Shown here in pieces: positions 7,957 to 17,679 of a DNA stretch of 64,000 nucleotides (positions are counted from its first letter, which is position 1; each line of letters begins with the position of its first letter). Under the pieces are notes generated by a model. The model searched no databases. It saw only the letters and a program-made list of their open reading frames with translations, and was not told where the DNA came from. Source of the stretch: Chloroflexi bacterium AL-N1 (GTDB taxonomy: Bacteria; Chloroflexota; Chloroflexia; Chloroflexales; Roseiflexaceae); contig WYDT01000004.1 of the NCBI GenBank assembly GCA_013122435.1, positions 310,001 through 374,000 on the forward strand, in the 5' to 3' direction. The position numbers and the translations under genes are program-made.

Positions 7957-9621
7957 ATGAACACGACACGCAGACGCTTCCAATATTTTATTGTGCCTGG
8001 TGTCATCATTTTTCTCGTTATTTCTAGTTGGTATTTTGCCTTTTATCAGCGCGGAGCATTGATCCAATCAACAATCTCAGCATATCAGCAGACTCAACTT
8101 GAGACCGTTCGCGCTATAGCCCGCAATGTCGAAAGCTATGTATCTAATCAAATCGAACTACGCGGAGATGGTGATATTGTCAAGATTGAACAAGAGATTT
8201 TTGAGCGTTTTGTGGTACCAGTACGTATTTTAGAGAATGGTGATGTCTGGATTTACTCACCAGATCAAGTCGTCTTCGAAGGTAGTCCTGACTTTCCCGA
8301 TGAGTACCAGGGAAGGAGCATGGCTGAAATTTTCGACTTACAAAGGGAGGCAGGAGCGAGTAATTATGAAGAGATGGTTGACGACGTTACAAACACACGT
8401 GAAGGGACAGGATTGTATATCTGGCTCCCTGAAAAAGGGCGTGAGGTAGCCGCGTGGACCCCTATCAGTGTGAACCAGTATCGCTGGACGATTGGCATTT
8501 CAACACCGCTCCCAGAAATTCTGGTATCGACAGGCGCCGCCTTGCAGATTCGGAACACGTTTATACTGATGTCTATCGTAACAGTGATAGCAGGGGGCAT
8601 GTTGCTGATATGGACACAAAGCGAGACCAAACGTACACGTATCGAACAATCACTTCAGAGTGTGGTAATGGAACTCGAACAATATAAAACCTACCTTGAA
8701 AAACAGGTAGACACGCGCACTGCTGAGCTGGTTCAGAAGAATTCCGAACTCGAAGAAGAGATCAGAGAGCGCAAACGAACTGAGGCAGCACTTATTCATG
8801 CCAAAGAAGCTGCTGAGGTTGCAAATCAGGCCAAGAGCACCTTCCTGGCCAACATGAGCCACGAATTGCGAACACCATTAAGCGCAATCCTGGGATATAA
8901 CGACTTGATACACGTCCAGGCTGAACGGAATGGGTATCAAGATCTCTTGCCAGACACTGAACAAGTGACCATAGCAGGTAATCATCTACTTACCCTGATC
9001 AGTGATCTACTGGATATTTCCCGAATCGAGGCAGGTAAACTGCAATTACAGCTATCGACATTTGAACTTACGCCGCTGATCGAAAGTGTTGTTGCCACTA
9101 TTCGTCCACTTATGGAGAAAAATACCAACACTTTCAATGTTACTTGTGTCAACGATTTAGGCGTCATTTATACCGATCAGACCAAGTTGCAACAAATTCT
9201 CTTAAACTTGTTAAGTAATGCCGCCAAATTCACCGACCATGGCACCGTTACATTCAAGATCTACAAGACCTATTACGGCGTAACTGGCACACATACCTCT
9301 TCTCTACGACAAGAATCAGGAGCTTCTGCATGTAGTTCTCCACATATCGTTTTTGAAGTAAAAGATACAGGTATTGGGATGGAGCCAGAACACATACAAT
9401 ATATTTTTGAAGCATTTCATCAAAATACATCGGCTGGCATGGACATCCATAGTGGAACTGGCTTAGGTCTCGCTATCAGTCACCATTTCAGTACCATGAT
9501 GGGCGGTAGCATTACGGTGGAGAGCACCCCTGGTCGTGGATCAACATTTACATTTTATATGCCCGTCGCTGGCACACAGACGACAACACACACAGAACCT
9601 CTCGTATCGCAGACTGAATAA
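7957..9621 (+). CDS. Membrane sensor histidine kinase with extracellular Cache-like domain
   Basis: The 554-residue protein starts with a transmembrane helix (~15-33), then an extracellular region to ~195 with the Cache-like features VWIYSPDQVVFEGSP and WTPISVNQYRWTIGIS. A second membrane helix (~205-222) leads into a coiled-coil linker (~230-285, YLEKQVDTRTAELVQKNSEL). The HisKA domain has FLANMSHELRTPLSAILGY with the phospho-acceptor His302. The ATPase domain has NLLSNAAKF (N box), DTGIGMEP (G1), FEAFHQ and GTGLGLAIS (G2). There is no HAMP and no receiver. It probably signals to a separate receiver, of which the nearest (9966-10331) lies convergent downstream. The stimulus is unknown. Confidence 0.9.
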   Translation: MNTTRRRFQYFIVPGVIIFLVISSWYFAFYQRGALIQSTISAYQQTQLETVRAIARNVESYVSNQIELRGDGDIVKIEQEIFERFVVPVRILENGDVWIYSPDQVVFEGSPDFPDEYQGRSMAEIFDLQREAGASNYEEMVDDVTNTREGTGLYIWLPEKGREVAAWTPISVNQYRWTIGISTPLPEILVSTGAALQIRNTFILMSIVTVIAGGMLLIWTQSETKRTRIEQSLQSVVMELEQYKTYLEKQVDTRTAELVQKNSELEEEIRERKRTEAALIHAKEAAEVANQAKSTFLANMSHELRTPLSAILGYNDLIHVQAERNGYQDLLPDTEQVTIAGNHLLTLISDLLDISRIEAGKLQLQLSTFELTPLIESVVATIRPLMEKNTNTFNVTCVNDLGVIYTDQTKLQQILLNLLSNAAKFTDHGTVTFKIYKTYYGVTGTHTSSLRQESGASACSSPHIVFEVKDTGIGMEPEHIQYIFEAFHQNTSAGMDIHSGTGLGLAISHHFSTMMGGSITVESTPGRGSTFTFYMPVAGTQTTTHTEPLVSQTE

Positions 9622-9965
9622 CATACTCCTCTATTGATTGCGGCATACAATGAAGATCTGTACAAACCTTGATTCACGACATACGTGTACTGCTTCAACA
9701 GGTAAGCAATCAACACAACAGTTCAGCTCTGGAAATATACATGAACATTATGCGTAATCAGAGATCAGCCAACCAGCAAATTGACGCATGGATCGTCTAA
9801 CAACTCTCACGACACCGTACAGTGTTTTAGCCTTTAGTCGTTTCCCCTCAAACACAGCGAGGCGATACAAGTATCGTGACATGGCAAAATCAGTAGCGAG
9901 TCAGAGGTTCCATAACTTCATGAGGAAATATTCCGCTCCTGGAGATGTGGAAGAAACAATGGTCT
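9622..9965. other. Intergenic region between convergent signalling genes
   Basis: This 344-base stretch contains no convincing gene. A 62-codon frame (9788-9976) lacks a ribosome-binding site and family features, and overlaps the end of the response regulator. No strong terminator hairpin was found. Confidence 0.5.
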
Positions 9966-10331
9966 TTACTGCTTAAGATATATACGGATTTTATTTAACA
10001 AACGCGCAAAATCAATCGGTTTAGCCTCGTAATCATCACATCCGGCTTCGAGGCTCTTGGATCGATCTTCGCTAAATGCATACGCCGTCAACGCAATGAT
10101 GGGAATGCCACGTGTCTCATCGGCTGTTTTGATACGACGTGTTGCCTGCCAGCCATCCATCACTGGTAAACGCATATCCATTAAAATAAGATCAGGTATC
10201 TCTGATCGCGCTAAACCAACCGCACGTGCGCCATCTTCAGCTTTGACTATCTTATACCCCTCAAATTCTAAACGACGTGCAATCATATCACGATTCTGAT
10301 CATCATCTTCTACAACAAGAATAGTAGGCAT
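9966..10331 (-). CDS. Stand-alone receiver (CheY/Spo0F-like response regulator)
   Basis: This single-domain receiver of 121 residues has a complete active site: acidic pair in VVEDDDQNRDM, phospho-acceptor Asp52 in ILMDMRLPVMDGW, Thr82 in ALTAYA and Lys104 in EAKP. ATG 10331 is chosen over an upstream ATG because AGGAG lies just before it and the protein then starts directly at beta-1 (MPTILVVEDD). There is no output domain, so it acts by protein contact or as a phosphorelay intermediate. It lies 56 bases downstream of the hybrid kinase in the same direction, so the two are probably co-transcribed. It may receive the phosphate that the kinase's own degenerate receiver cannot. Confidence 0.92.
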   Translation of the reverse strand: MPTILVVEDDDQNRDMIARRLEFEGYKIVKAEDGARAVGLARSEIPDLILMDMRLPVMDGWQATRRIKTADETRGIPIIALTAYAFSEDRSKSLEAGCDDYEAKPIDFARLLNKIRIYLKQ

Positions 10332-10387
10332 GATGAAGCTCCTATATAGCAATAATTACGCTGTTCCCTTGTTATTATATACCGCAT

Positions 10388-12976
10388 TCATGAGTTTGAT
10401 GTTGGAGACATGGTAACTTCCAGTGCATCACCATATCCACTATTGCGGTAGCTCTGTAGTATGCTCCGAAACTGCTCAGGGTTTACAGGATTGGGAAGAG
10501 AATGGCTTACGCCTGACACTGCATAATACAGGTGTTGAGCAATCACAATCACAGGCAGTTCGGCACGGGACGAATAGGACTGCAACTTGTGTATCGTATC
10601 TTGCTCCATTGTCTCTGATGACTCGACAGCTATTACAATAAGGTTCGGTTCTACATCAGCAATGAGGCGTTCTCCATCAGCAACATCGGAAACCACCACT
10701 ACCTCATACTGTTCATCGCGCAACAACTCAGTAACAAAACTCGCTGACTCATCCTCCTCTATTACTAACGCAAGAGGAAGGCTCTTTTGCATATCAGGTC
10801 CCTGCATTGATGCATGTAATGGATCATCGTCTTCATGTATCTGAACATGGACAGGGATAGAAACATATACAGTAGTTCCTTGTCCTTCCACACTCGTTAG
10901 ACGGATAGTACCACCCATCGCCTGACATAAATATTTACTGAGCGCCAACCCAAGGCCAGTGCCATCGTATGTGTTTTTTCTGGCACTGTTTGACTGAACA
11001 AATGGTGTAAAAAGCTGTTGTTGCTGGTCGTCACTTATACCAACACCTGTATCAGCTACAGTGAGATGGATAGCCTCGTTTTCGGCGGGCCCGGTACGCT
11101 GCGCCTGTAAACAAATGCCTCCTTTATGCGTGAACTTGGTCGCGTTTGCAAGCAGGTTGAGGAGCACCTGTCGTACTTTCAGGGGATCCGTATATATGGT
11201 CCCAAGATCATTTAGTATCTCAATCTCCAACTGATTGTGTTGTTGTTGAATAAGTGGATTGATGGTGTCAACCACATCGCTGATCAACTCTGACATTTGA
11301 AACGGGTCTGGCATGATGTCGAGTTTACCAGCCTCAATTTTTGACAGGTCAAGCACGTTGTTGATTAATGTCATAAGATGTACGCTGGCACCACGAATCT
11401 TATCAAGGTCCGGCAACAGCTCGGTATAGTCACGTACATCGGCTTCGCGTCGCACCAGGTCAGCATATCCAATCACAGCCGTGAGCGGTGTCCGTAATTC
11501 ATGGCTCATATGCGATAAGAACGAACTTTTGGCTTTATTCGCTGCTTCCGCGACTTCACGAGCTTTACGATCTCCAATGTCACGGCTGGTCAACACAATA
11601 CCCTTCACCAATGGATCATCAAGCAAATTCGTGACGCTCGTCTCTATATCTAGCCAGGTACCTTTCTGGTGTCGTATGCGACAAACAAACGGTTCTACTT
11701 CTGGAGATCGCTCAAGAATAGCAGATAATACATCTTGCAGCATTGGACGATCCGCAGGATGGACTAATGCACCGGCTAAAGTACCCGTCAATTCTTCAGG
11801 GGTATAACCGTAAATATGGGTGGTTGAGGGGGTAATGTAGCGAATTGTACCATCAACATCTACAATCGCAATAATATCTGAGGCATTTTGTACCAGTGAA
11901 ACAAAACGGGCCTCATTATCACGCGATAGTTTTTCAGCTAACAATGTTTCATTGTAGCGCATCACGATCATCTGCCGCGCAACAACCAGAGCGGTGATCA
12001 GAATAACGCCAACCATGACACCGTTAACGGGTGTCTCACCTCTGCTAAATGATACAAACAACAGTAAACCACCACTGAAAATTACCGCAGCATAGGGAAG
12101 CCAATACCGTGATCCACCAATGGGGAAGCGTTCAACATTGGTATCACTGAGTGTCTGTTGGTTTGCCTGGCAATACTGTACATGAGCACCAATAGATATG
12201 AGAATAATAGATAACATCCAAGTAAGATCAATAAGATTTCCTGATTGGTAATTATCTTGTAATGTGAGATATAAAAAGAATAAATCTGCGCTCGCATAGA
12301 GGAGTAATCCCGATCCAACCCATAAAAGGACCTGACGTTGGGGAGCGGTGAGATGACTCAGCACCACCGCTATCACACTGAAGATAAGCAGAATGTCACC
12401 AATAGGTGATATGAACGCCAGAGCGATTTCAGATAACGGCTTGTCTAATGGTGCGATGATCGGTTGCAGGATAAAAAACCAGGCAAATAACCCCACCGCA
12501 AAAACCACTGTCAGCGCATCAAGCCAGAATGTGGTGCCACCAGGATAGCCGCGTTTCGTCGGCAACCATAAGACCCCTATGGTCATTAATGGAAAAGGGA
12601 CACCAAGAACTAAGATCACCCACGGCAAAATCGCGTCAAGCCCCAATCTGCGCTCGAGATAGGCTAAAGGCACTAACCCAACCGCAGGAACCACACATGA
12701 TAAAGCAACACACAACCAAGCCTGACGTATATGACGAGGGAAGGTTGACTTATAAACTACACGTAATGAAAGCACTGCCAAGATAATAATTACCGGAACG
12801 AAGGCAACAGACGCGATGAATGTGGTCAGCTCAGATCCACCCCATTCAAAGAAGAGCCAGAAATGAAATATCAGCGCATAGACACCTAGGCCAATGATGG
12901 TAATACCACCCCAATCACGCAACAATACGTGGATTATCTGTTTCCAGGATATTGGGAAGAAGTGCTGAGTCGCCAT
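10388..12976 (-). CDS. Multi-pass membrane PAS hybrid histidine kinase with degenerate receiver
   Basis: The 862-residue protein opens with a polytopic membrane sensor of about eight to ten helices (residues ~15-345), resembling MASE-type integral sensors. A PAS domain follows (~360-480; FVSLVQNASDIIAIVD, YGYTPEELTG, ERSPEVEPFVCRIRH). HisKA has FLSHMSHELRTPLTAVIGYA with His492. HATPase has NLLANATKF, DTGVGISDD and GTGLGLALS. The C-terminal ~115 residues have receiver-like alternation (ALVIEEDESASFVTELL, LPVIVIAQH, PNPVNPEQF), but the phospho-acceptor position in NLIVIAVESSET is not Asp and the conserved Lys-Pro is Asn-Pro. This receiver is therefore probably not phosphorylated. The intact receiver gene immediately downstream is the likely partner. 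Confidence 0.88.
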   Translation of the reverse strand: MATQHFFPISWKQIIHVLLRDWGGITIIGLGVYALIFHFWLFFEWGGSELTTFIASVAFVPVIIILAVLSLRVVYKSTFPRHIRQAWLCVALSCVVPAVGLVPLAYLERRLGLDAILPWVILVLGVPFPLMTIGVLWLPTKRGYPGGTTFWLDALTVVFAVGLFAWFFILQPIIAPLDKPLSEIALAFISPIGDILLIFSVIAVVLSHLTAPQRQVLLWVGSGLLLYASADLFFLYLTLQDNYQSGNLIDLTWMLSIILISIGAHVQYCQANQQTLSDTNVERFPIGGSRYWLPYAAVIFSGGLLLFVSFSRGETPVNGVMVGVILITALVVARQMIVMRYNETLLAEKLSRDNEARFVSLVQNASDIIAIVDVDGTIRYITPSTTHIYGYTPEELTGTLAGALVHPADRPMLQDVLSAILERSPEVEPFVCRIRHQKGTWLDIETSVTNLLDDPLVKGIVLTSRDIGDRKAREVAEAANKAKSSFLSHMSHELRTPLTAVIGYADLVRREADVRDYTELLPDLDKIRGASVHLMTLINNVLDLSKIEAGKLDIMPDPFQMSELISDVVDTINPLIQQQHNQLEIEILNDLGTIYTDPLKVRQVLLNLLANATKFTHKGGICLQAQRTGPAENEAIHLTVADTGVGISDDQQQQLFTPFVQSNSARKNTYDGTGLGLALSKYLCQAMGGTIRLTSVEGQGTTVYVSIPVHVQIHEDDDPLHASMQGPDMQKSLPLALVIEEDESASFVTELLRDEQYEVVVVSDVADGERLIADVEPNLIVIAVESSETMEQDTIHKLQSYSSRAELPVIVIAQHLYYAVSGVSHSLPNPVNPEQFRSILQSYRNSGYGDALEVTMSPTSNS

Positions 12977-13296
12977 ATAGTCGCTACATATCTAGGTTGC
13001 AATGACACAATACGTACAAGGTACCGTACCAGAAACACACAAACCCCTTAAGGCACTGTTAGACAGTACAACTACCTATACTTTGGCCCATAAAGATATG
13101 GTACTTAACATTATCTGTGAGTAAGATAATTTAAAACATCCACCAGTAGGATAAGTATATACTGATTATCAAATGCTGTACAGTGTAAAAACATTCATCT
13201 AAAAAGATGCGTGAGGAGAAATGAATAGTAACTCTACAATAGTACAATCTAATGTGGTAAGACAACGATATGGCAGCAAAATGCGGCTTTTACCCG
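12977..13296. other. Intergenic region upstream of the hybrid kinase
   Basis: An AT-rich 320-base stretch that must hold the promoter of the minus-strand hybrid kinase and the end of the acylphosphatase unit. No gene, clear promoter boxes or strong hairpin was recognised. Confidence 0.4.
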
Positions 13297-13605
13297 CTAC
13301 CAGACAACAGAAAATGTTTTTTCTTGTCCCGTAGGCTGTTCCCACTGTACATCAACGTGGTCTACCCGTGCAAATGATGGCCCACGATAACACCAACTCA
13401 CGACGTGTTGCACAGCTGAACGAGGGCCTTCAAAGACAGCCTCGACTCGACCATCATCCAGATTACGTACCCATCCACATACACCTTGACTACGCGCCTG
13501 TTCACGAGTGGCCGCACGAAAGTTAACACCCTGTACCCGCCCACTAACACATACCTGAACACGTGTATGTGTTAGCTGTGACGATGTATCGATACTATGA
13601 GACAG
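13297..13605 (-). CDS. acyP: Acylphosphatase, with no canonical start codon
   Basis: The minus-strand frame encodes a clear acylphosphatase, a ~90-residue cytosolic enzyme that hydrolyses acyl phosphates. VCVSGRVQGVNFRAATREQA holds the phosphate-binding loop and catalytic Arg. GWVRNLDDGRVEAVFEG holds the catalytic Asn. The end is VQWEQPTGQEKTFSVVW. The frame is open back to the PhoU stop codon (13654-13656) but contains no ATG, GTG or TTG before the conserved domain. A CTG at 13603-13605, preceded by an AAAGG about 10 bases upstream, is the best start and gives ~102 residues. Because the frame is the same as phoU, stop-codon readthrough or a lost start are alternatives. The conserved core itself shows no lesion. 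Confidence 0.75.
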   Translation of the reverse strand: MSHSIDTSSQLTHTRVQVCVSGRVQGVNFRAATREQARSQGVCGWVRNLDDGRVEAVFEGPRSAVQHVVSWCYRGPSFARVDHVDVQWEQPTGQEKTFSVVW

Positions 13606-13653
13606 AACGTACCAACCTTTCTTATCAACCTGTTCTAAGGCATCTCTACATGG

Positions 13654-14313
13654 CTAACGATTGAGTTCCTCTGCGTGGTTGGTAGCGATAAAGATAACCC
13701 GTTCGGCAATGTTCGTTGATCGATCCGCCAGACGTTCGAGCGTATGGGCAATATCCAGCAAGTTAATCACATTATCTAACGTGTGAGTCCCACTACGCGC
13801 AACATCAAGCAGCGCAGCCGTAACCTCATCTTCAAGCTCATCGACCAACTCATCTTCCATAGCTAAAGAACGAGCCATGTCAACATCAACACGGACAAAG
13901 GCATCCAGACTGGTATGAAGCATCTCTTGAGCCAACTCACCCATACGAAAGAGTTTCCCCGGTGTTTCAATCAATACTGGTGCTTGTAGACAACGAATAA
14001 CACGCTTGGAAATACCTTTTGCATAATCACCAGCACGCTCTAGCTCACCCGCAATCGCAATCGTTGCATTCAGCGTGCGTAAATCGGTCCCCACCACAGG
14101 TTGCTGGGTCGCCAGAATTTCGAGAACCACCTCCTCAATTGCAGTACGTGCCTCATCAATCTCGCGATCTTCTTGAATAACCTGTTGTGCTCTGCTACTA
14201 TCCCATTCCGATAACGCACGCATGGAATGGGCCAATGCATGTTCGACACGGCTGCCCATTCGTAATAGATCAACGTTAACAGATTGTAATTGGCGTATAT
14301 AATGGTTCCGCAT
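13654..14313 (-). CDS. phoU: Phosphate-signalling regulator PhoU
   Basis: PhoU links the Pst phosphate transporter to the PhoR kinase and keeps phosphate uptake in check. The 219 residues contain two PhoU three-helix repeats: NVDLLRMGSRVEHAL with IQEDREIDEARTAIEEVVL, and the conserved IAGELERAGDYAKGISKRV; the second repeat ends with DIAHTLERLADRSTNIAERV, with the metal-binding E-x3-D-x2-N-x2-E pattern. ATG 14313 (MRNHYIRQLQ) is preferred over longer options because GAGGG lies eight bases upstream and PhoU proteins normally begin this way. No pst genes are nearby in the window. Downstream in the same frame and strand is the acylphosphatase. Confidence 0.93.
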   Translation of the reverse strand: MRNHYIRQLQSVNVDLLRMGSRVEHALAHSMRALSEWDSSRAQQVIQEDREIDEARTAIEEVVLEILATQQPVVGTDLRTLNATIAIAGELERAGDYAKGISKRVIRCLQAPVLIETPGKLFRMGELAQEMLHTSLDAFVRVDVDMARSLAMEDELVDELEDEVTAALLDVARSGTHTLDNVINLLDIAHTLERLADRSTNIAERVIFIATNHAEELNR

Positions 14314-14450
14314 AGCAAGATCCCTCATGCCAAAATTACGTGTTCGCAGTTGCCACATCCCTAAGATGTAGCTTCGCACTAATGTAGTATGGCGATAAAA
14401 GAAGGATAATTGATTCATAATATCATGGTGTGTGAGCAGCGTCAACGGCT

Positions 14451-14479
14451 TTGCCAACCAAGTCTTCGTCTGCTATACT
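14451..14479 (+). promoter_or_regulatory. Sigma-70-type promoter upstream of lepA
   Basis: TTGCCA (14451-14456), a 17-base spacer and TATACT (14474-14479) form a near-consensus promoter directed at lepA. It lies just upstream of phoU's region on the other strand, so lepA is transcribed divergently. Confidence 0.6.
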
Positions 14480-14615
14480 GCCGCGGGGATGCATAGACAC
14501 GTTTATATAGACTAAAATATACATACCCGAATCCAGTAGAGTTTTATAGTAGTTAGTTGATGCTAAATCTGTATTAAATCTGAGTTAAATTTAGATATTA
14601 TTCAACATTTTAATT

Positions 14616-16451
14616 ATGAGGCACATGCCCATGTGGGATCAGCGCTTAATACGTAATTTTTCAATCATTGCACATATCGACCATGGAAAAACTACTCTTT
14701 CTGATCGCTTTCTAGAGGTTACTGGCACCATTAGTGAGCGTGAGCGGCGGGAACAGTTGCTTGACGCCATGGACCTTGAACGCGAAAAAGGGATAACCAT
14801 TAAAGCAAAAGCGGTGCGGATGGACTTTCAGTCCGCTAATGGGCAGATCTATCAGTTTAACCTGATTGATTGTCCCGGCCATGTAGATTTTACCTATGAA
14901 GTGTCCCGCGCTCTTGCAGCATGCGAAGGCGCGATTCTCGTTGTCGATGCCGCACAGGGTATTGAGGCACAAACGCTTGCAAATGTCTACTTAGCACTCG
15001 AAAACGACCTCACCATTATTCCAGTAATTAATAAGATTGACCTCCCGGGCGCACAGCCAGAATTTGTTGCGGAAGAGATCGAAAATGTGATTGGCATTGC
15101 CCGTGAAGAAATCATGTTTGCTTCCGCCAAGGAAGGTCGTGGTGTTACTGAAATTCTTGAGGCGGTTGTCGAACGCATCCCACCACCTGGCGAGTCCTCT
15201 GACAAACCGGCTCGTGCACTCATTTTTGACTCACACTACGATCCGTATAAAGGAGTAGTGGCCTATGTACGTACTGTTGAAGGTATCATCAATAACGGTG
15301 ATCGCATTCTGATGCTTGGGACACAGATCAAAGCTGAAATGCTTGAACTGGGTGCATTTCGACCAGTTATGACGCCCTTATCCATGTTAAGCACAGGAGA
15401 GGTTGGCTATATCGCCACGGGCCTCAAAAGCGTTGATGAGTGTCAGGTTGGTGATACAATTACTGTCGCAACACGACCAGCGCAGGCCCCCCTACCAGGA
15501 TACCGTGCAGCCAAACCGATGGTATTTGCTGGCCTCTATCCGGTCGAGTCAAACGCCTATACTGAACTTCGCGAGGCATTGGAAAAACTAAAACTCAATG
15601 ATGCGGCACTTTCATTTCTCCCAGAAACATCAGCCGCACTCGGCTTTGGCTTCCGCTGTGGCTTTCTGGGCTTACTCCATATGGAAATTGTGCGCGAGCG
15701 GCTTGAGCGTGAATATGACCTCGATCTTTTAATTACCGCACCAAGCGTTGAATATCAGGTTCTCAAGACCGATGGGGAGCTTATTGCGGTAGACAATCCA
15801 TCTGAGATGCCTGAACCAGGTCTGATCGATAGCATCGAAGAGCCGGTGATGCAGATCAGTATTATCGTCCCAACCCGTTATATTGGTACCATTATGGAAC
15901 TGGTAACTGGTAAACGTGGCTCTTTTGAAACAATGGAGTATCTCGACCCACAACGCGTATTGATGAAATATCGCATTCCACTCGCTGAAATTGTGGTCGA
16001 CTTTTATGACCAGCTCAAGAGCCGCACACAGGGTTATGCGTCCCTCGACTATAACCTTGATGGCTATCAAGAGTCCGATCTCGTAAAACTGGATGTGCTG
16101 GTGAATGCCACACCTGTTGATGCACTCTCGTTAATCGTACACCGCGACTTTGCGTACCATCAGGGACGTGCGCTCACCGAACAACTTCGCAAACTGATTC
16201 CCCGTCAGATGTTTGAGGTACCGATTCAGGCTGCCATTGGTTCAAAAGTGATTGCACGTGAAACGATCCGTGCACTGCGGAAAGACGTGTTATCGAAGTG
16301 CTACGGTGGCGATGTGACACGTAAGAAAAAGCTATTAGCCAAACAAGCGGAGGGCAAAAAACGGATGAAGATGGTTGGTAGCGTCGAGATCCCACAAGAA
16401 GCATTTATGGCTGTCCTCAGTCTAAATGATAGTAAAGGAAGTACTCGCTAA
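14616..16451 (+). CDS. lepA: Elongation factor 4 (LepA), ribosomal back-translocase GTPase
   Basis: The 611-residue protein has the standard LepA layout. G1 is [16 protein letters not shown], the switch I region follows [13 protein letters not shown]3 is [13 protein letters not shown]4 is NKIDLPGA and G5 is SAKEGRGV. The second half shows [20 protein letters not shown] and the LepA-specific C-terminal block ([20 protein letters not shown], ending [18 protein letters not shown]). It is a cytosolic ribosome-associated translation factor. The start could be ATG 14616 or the ATG four codons later ([11 protein letters not shown]); the first is given. A lipoprotein foldase follows 57 bases downstream on the same strand and may be co-transcribed. 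Confidence 0.97.
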   Translation: MRHMPMWDQRLIRNFSIIAHIDHGKTTLSDRFLEVTGTISERERREQLLDAMDLEREKGITIKAKAVRMDFQSANGQIYQFNLIDCPGHVDFTYEVSRALAACEGAILVVDAAQGIEAQTLANVYLALENDLTIIPVINKIDLPGAQPEFVAEEIENVIGIAREEIMFASAKEGRGVTEILEAVVERIPPPGESSDKPARALIFDSHYDPYKGVVAYVRTVEGIINNGDRILMLGTQIKAEMLELGAFRPVMTPLSMLSTGEVGYIATGLKSVDECQVGDTITVATRPAQAPLPGYRAAKPMVFAGLYPVESNAYTELREALEKLKLNDAALSFLPETSAALGFGFRCGFLGLLHMEIVRERLEREYDLDLLITAPSVEYQVLKTDGELIAVDNPSEMPEPGLIDSIEEPVMQISIIVPTRYIGTIMELVTGKRGSFETMEYLDPQRVLMKYRIPLAEIVVDFYDQLKSRTQGYASLDYNLDGYQESDLVKLDVLVNATPVDALSLIVHRDFAYHQGRALTEQLRKLIPRQMFEVPIQAAIGSKVIARETIRALRKDVLSKCYGGDVTRKKKLLAKQAEGKKRMKMVGSVEIPQEAFMAVLSLNDSKGSTR

Positions 16452-16508
16452 ACAACACCAATCAGTACAGCTTGTTTGGTGGCGAAGACCGAATTAAAGG
16501 AGTTATTT

Positions 16509-17621
16509 GTGCACTTACGACAATGGACCGCATCTTTAGTTATCGTACTGTTGATCGCTGCTTGTGGCTCACCTGCGGGGACTGCCGTTGCGCGTTTTGA
16601 CAATGTGACGTTGACACAAACAGAACTTGATCAGCGTATAGCGCTGATCAAAGCTGGTTTTGAGGAACAAGCAGCAGAGGGAGCACAAGGCGCACCCCCA
16701 TTACCAGATGATCAACAGATTGAGCAACAACTGGTCGAACTCTTTATCCAACAAAATCTTACCCTCAAAATAGCCCGCGATCGTGGTGTTGAGGTTGCCG
16801 ATGAGGAAGTCGACGAGCAGATCGAGCTATTCCGCAGCGGTATTGAGCAGAGTGGTGCAACACTTGATGATGCGGTCACTGGTCAGTTAGGCTTTGATGG
16901 AGCTGAGTCAACCGAATTCCGACAATTTGTGTCATCACTTGTAGCGCAAGAAAAGATTGGTGAGACGCTGGTTACCAGTGAAACAGTGCAGGCCGAGGTG
17001 ACCGAACAGGTACAGCAGGAAGCCAGCGAAGAGGTTGATGAGGTGCAGGCAGCCCATATCCTTGTCGAAACAGAAGAAGAAGCGGCAGACGTTTTGCAAC
17101 GGCTGGAAGATGGTGAGGAGTTTGAGGCAGTTGCACGAGAAGTATCTGTTGATCCAAGTGCAGCAGAGAACGGTGGCGACCTTGGCTATGCCGGTCGTGG
17201 TCAGTTTGTCCCTGAATTCGAGGCTGCTATCTTTGAAGAGCTAGAACCAGATGAAACGACCGCTGAGCCTATTCAAACACAATTTGGCTTCCATATTATC
17301 ACCGTTCTTGATCGACGGACAGGACCTGCCATCCCCGAAGAGGAAGTTCCCTTCGTCATTGAGCAACGTGTGCAACAAGAGATTGGCTTCCGTCGACAAC
17401 AGGCTGTACAAGAACTGCTTGAAGAAGAACGAATAACCGCTGAAGAAGAAGGCTTACTTGAGGTACCAGAGTATCCAACTGAGACACCTTTCGAGATTGA
17501 TCCAGGCGAGGTAGCTCCCGGTGACCCTAATGCTGAACCAGAAGCGCCCGCTGAGGAAGGCGGTGGAGAAGTCGACCCTGAAGCCCCCCCTGAGGAAGAG
17601 GGCGAAGAAACCGCACCATAA
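16509..17621 (+). CDS. PpiC-type peptidyl-prolyl isomerase lipoprotein (PrsA/SurA-like)
   Basis: An extracytoplasmic folding catalyst of 370 residues. GTG 16509 is chosen because AAAGGAG ends six bases before it and the protein then starts with a signal peptide and lipobox (SLVIVLLIAACGS). A SurA-N-like helical region follows (~40-160; DQRIALIKAGFEEQ, FIQQNLTLKIARDRGVEV). The parvulin domain (~185-280) reads AAHILVETEEEA, FEAVAREVSVDPSAAENGG, DLGYAGRGQFVPEFEAAIF and TQFGFHIITVLDR. The last ~40 residues are rich in Glu and Pro, probably an extended surface tail. It is followed by a strong terminator. Confidence 0.92.
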   Translation: MHLRQWTASLVIVLLIAACGSPAGTAVARFDNVTLTQTELDQRIALIKAGFEEQAAEGAQGAPPLPDDQQIEQQLVELFIQQNLTLKIARDRGVEVADEEVDEQIELFRSGIEQSGATLDDAVTGQLGFDGAESTEFRQFVSSLVAQEKIGETLVTSETVQAEVTEQVQQEASEEVDEVQAAHILVETEEEAADVLQRLEDGEEFEAVAREVSVDPSAAENGGDLGYAGRGQFVPEFEAAIFEELEPDETTAEPIQTQFGFHIITVLDRRTGPAIPEEEVPFVIEQRVQQEIGFRRQQAVQELLEEERITAEEEGLLEVPEYPTETPFEIDPGEVAPGDPNAEPEAPAEEGGGEVDPEAPPEEEGEETAP

Positions 17622-17647
17622 CGTAGATTTTTATTGTACTCAAGAGA

Positions 17648-17679
17648 CGCACTCCTTTCCAAGAGGGGTGCGCTTTTTT
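17648..17679 (+). terminator. Intrinsic terminator after the PpiC lipoprotein
   Basis: CGCACTCCT (17648-17656) pairs with AGGGGTGCG (17664-17672) with one G-U pair, followed by a run of six T. This is a classic rho-independent terminator 26 bases after the stop codon. Confidence 0.85.

Noticed and set aside
9788..9976. A 62-codon plus-strand frame
   Set aside because: Overlaps the end of the response regulator and has no ribosome-binding site or family pattern.
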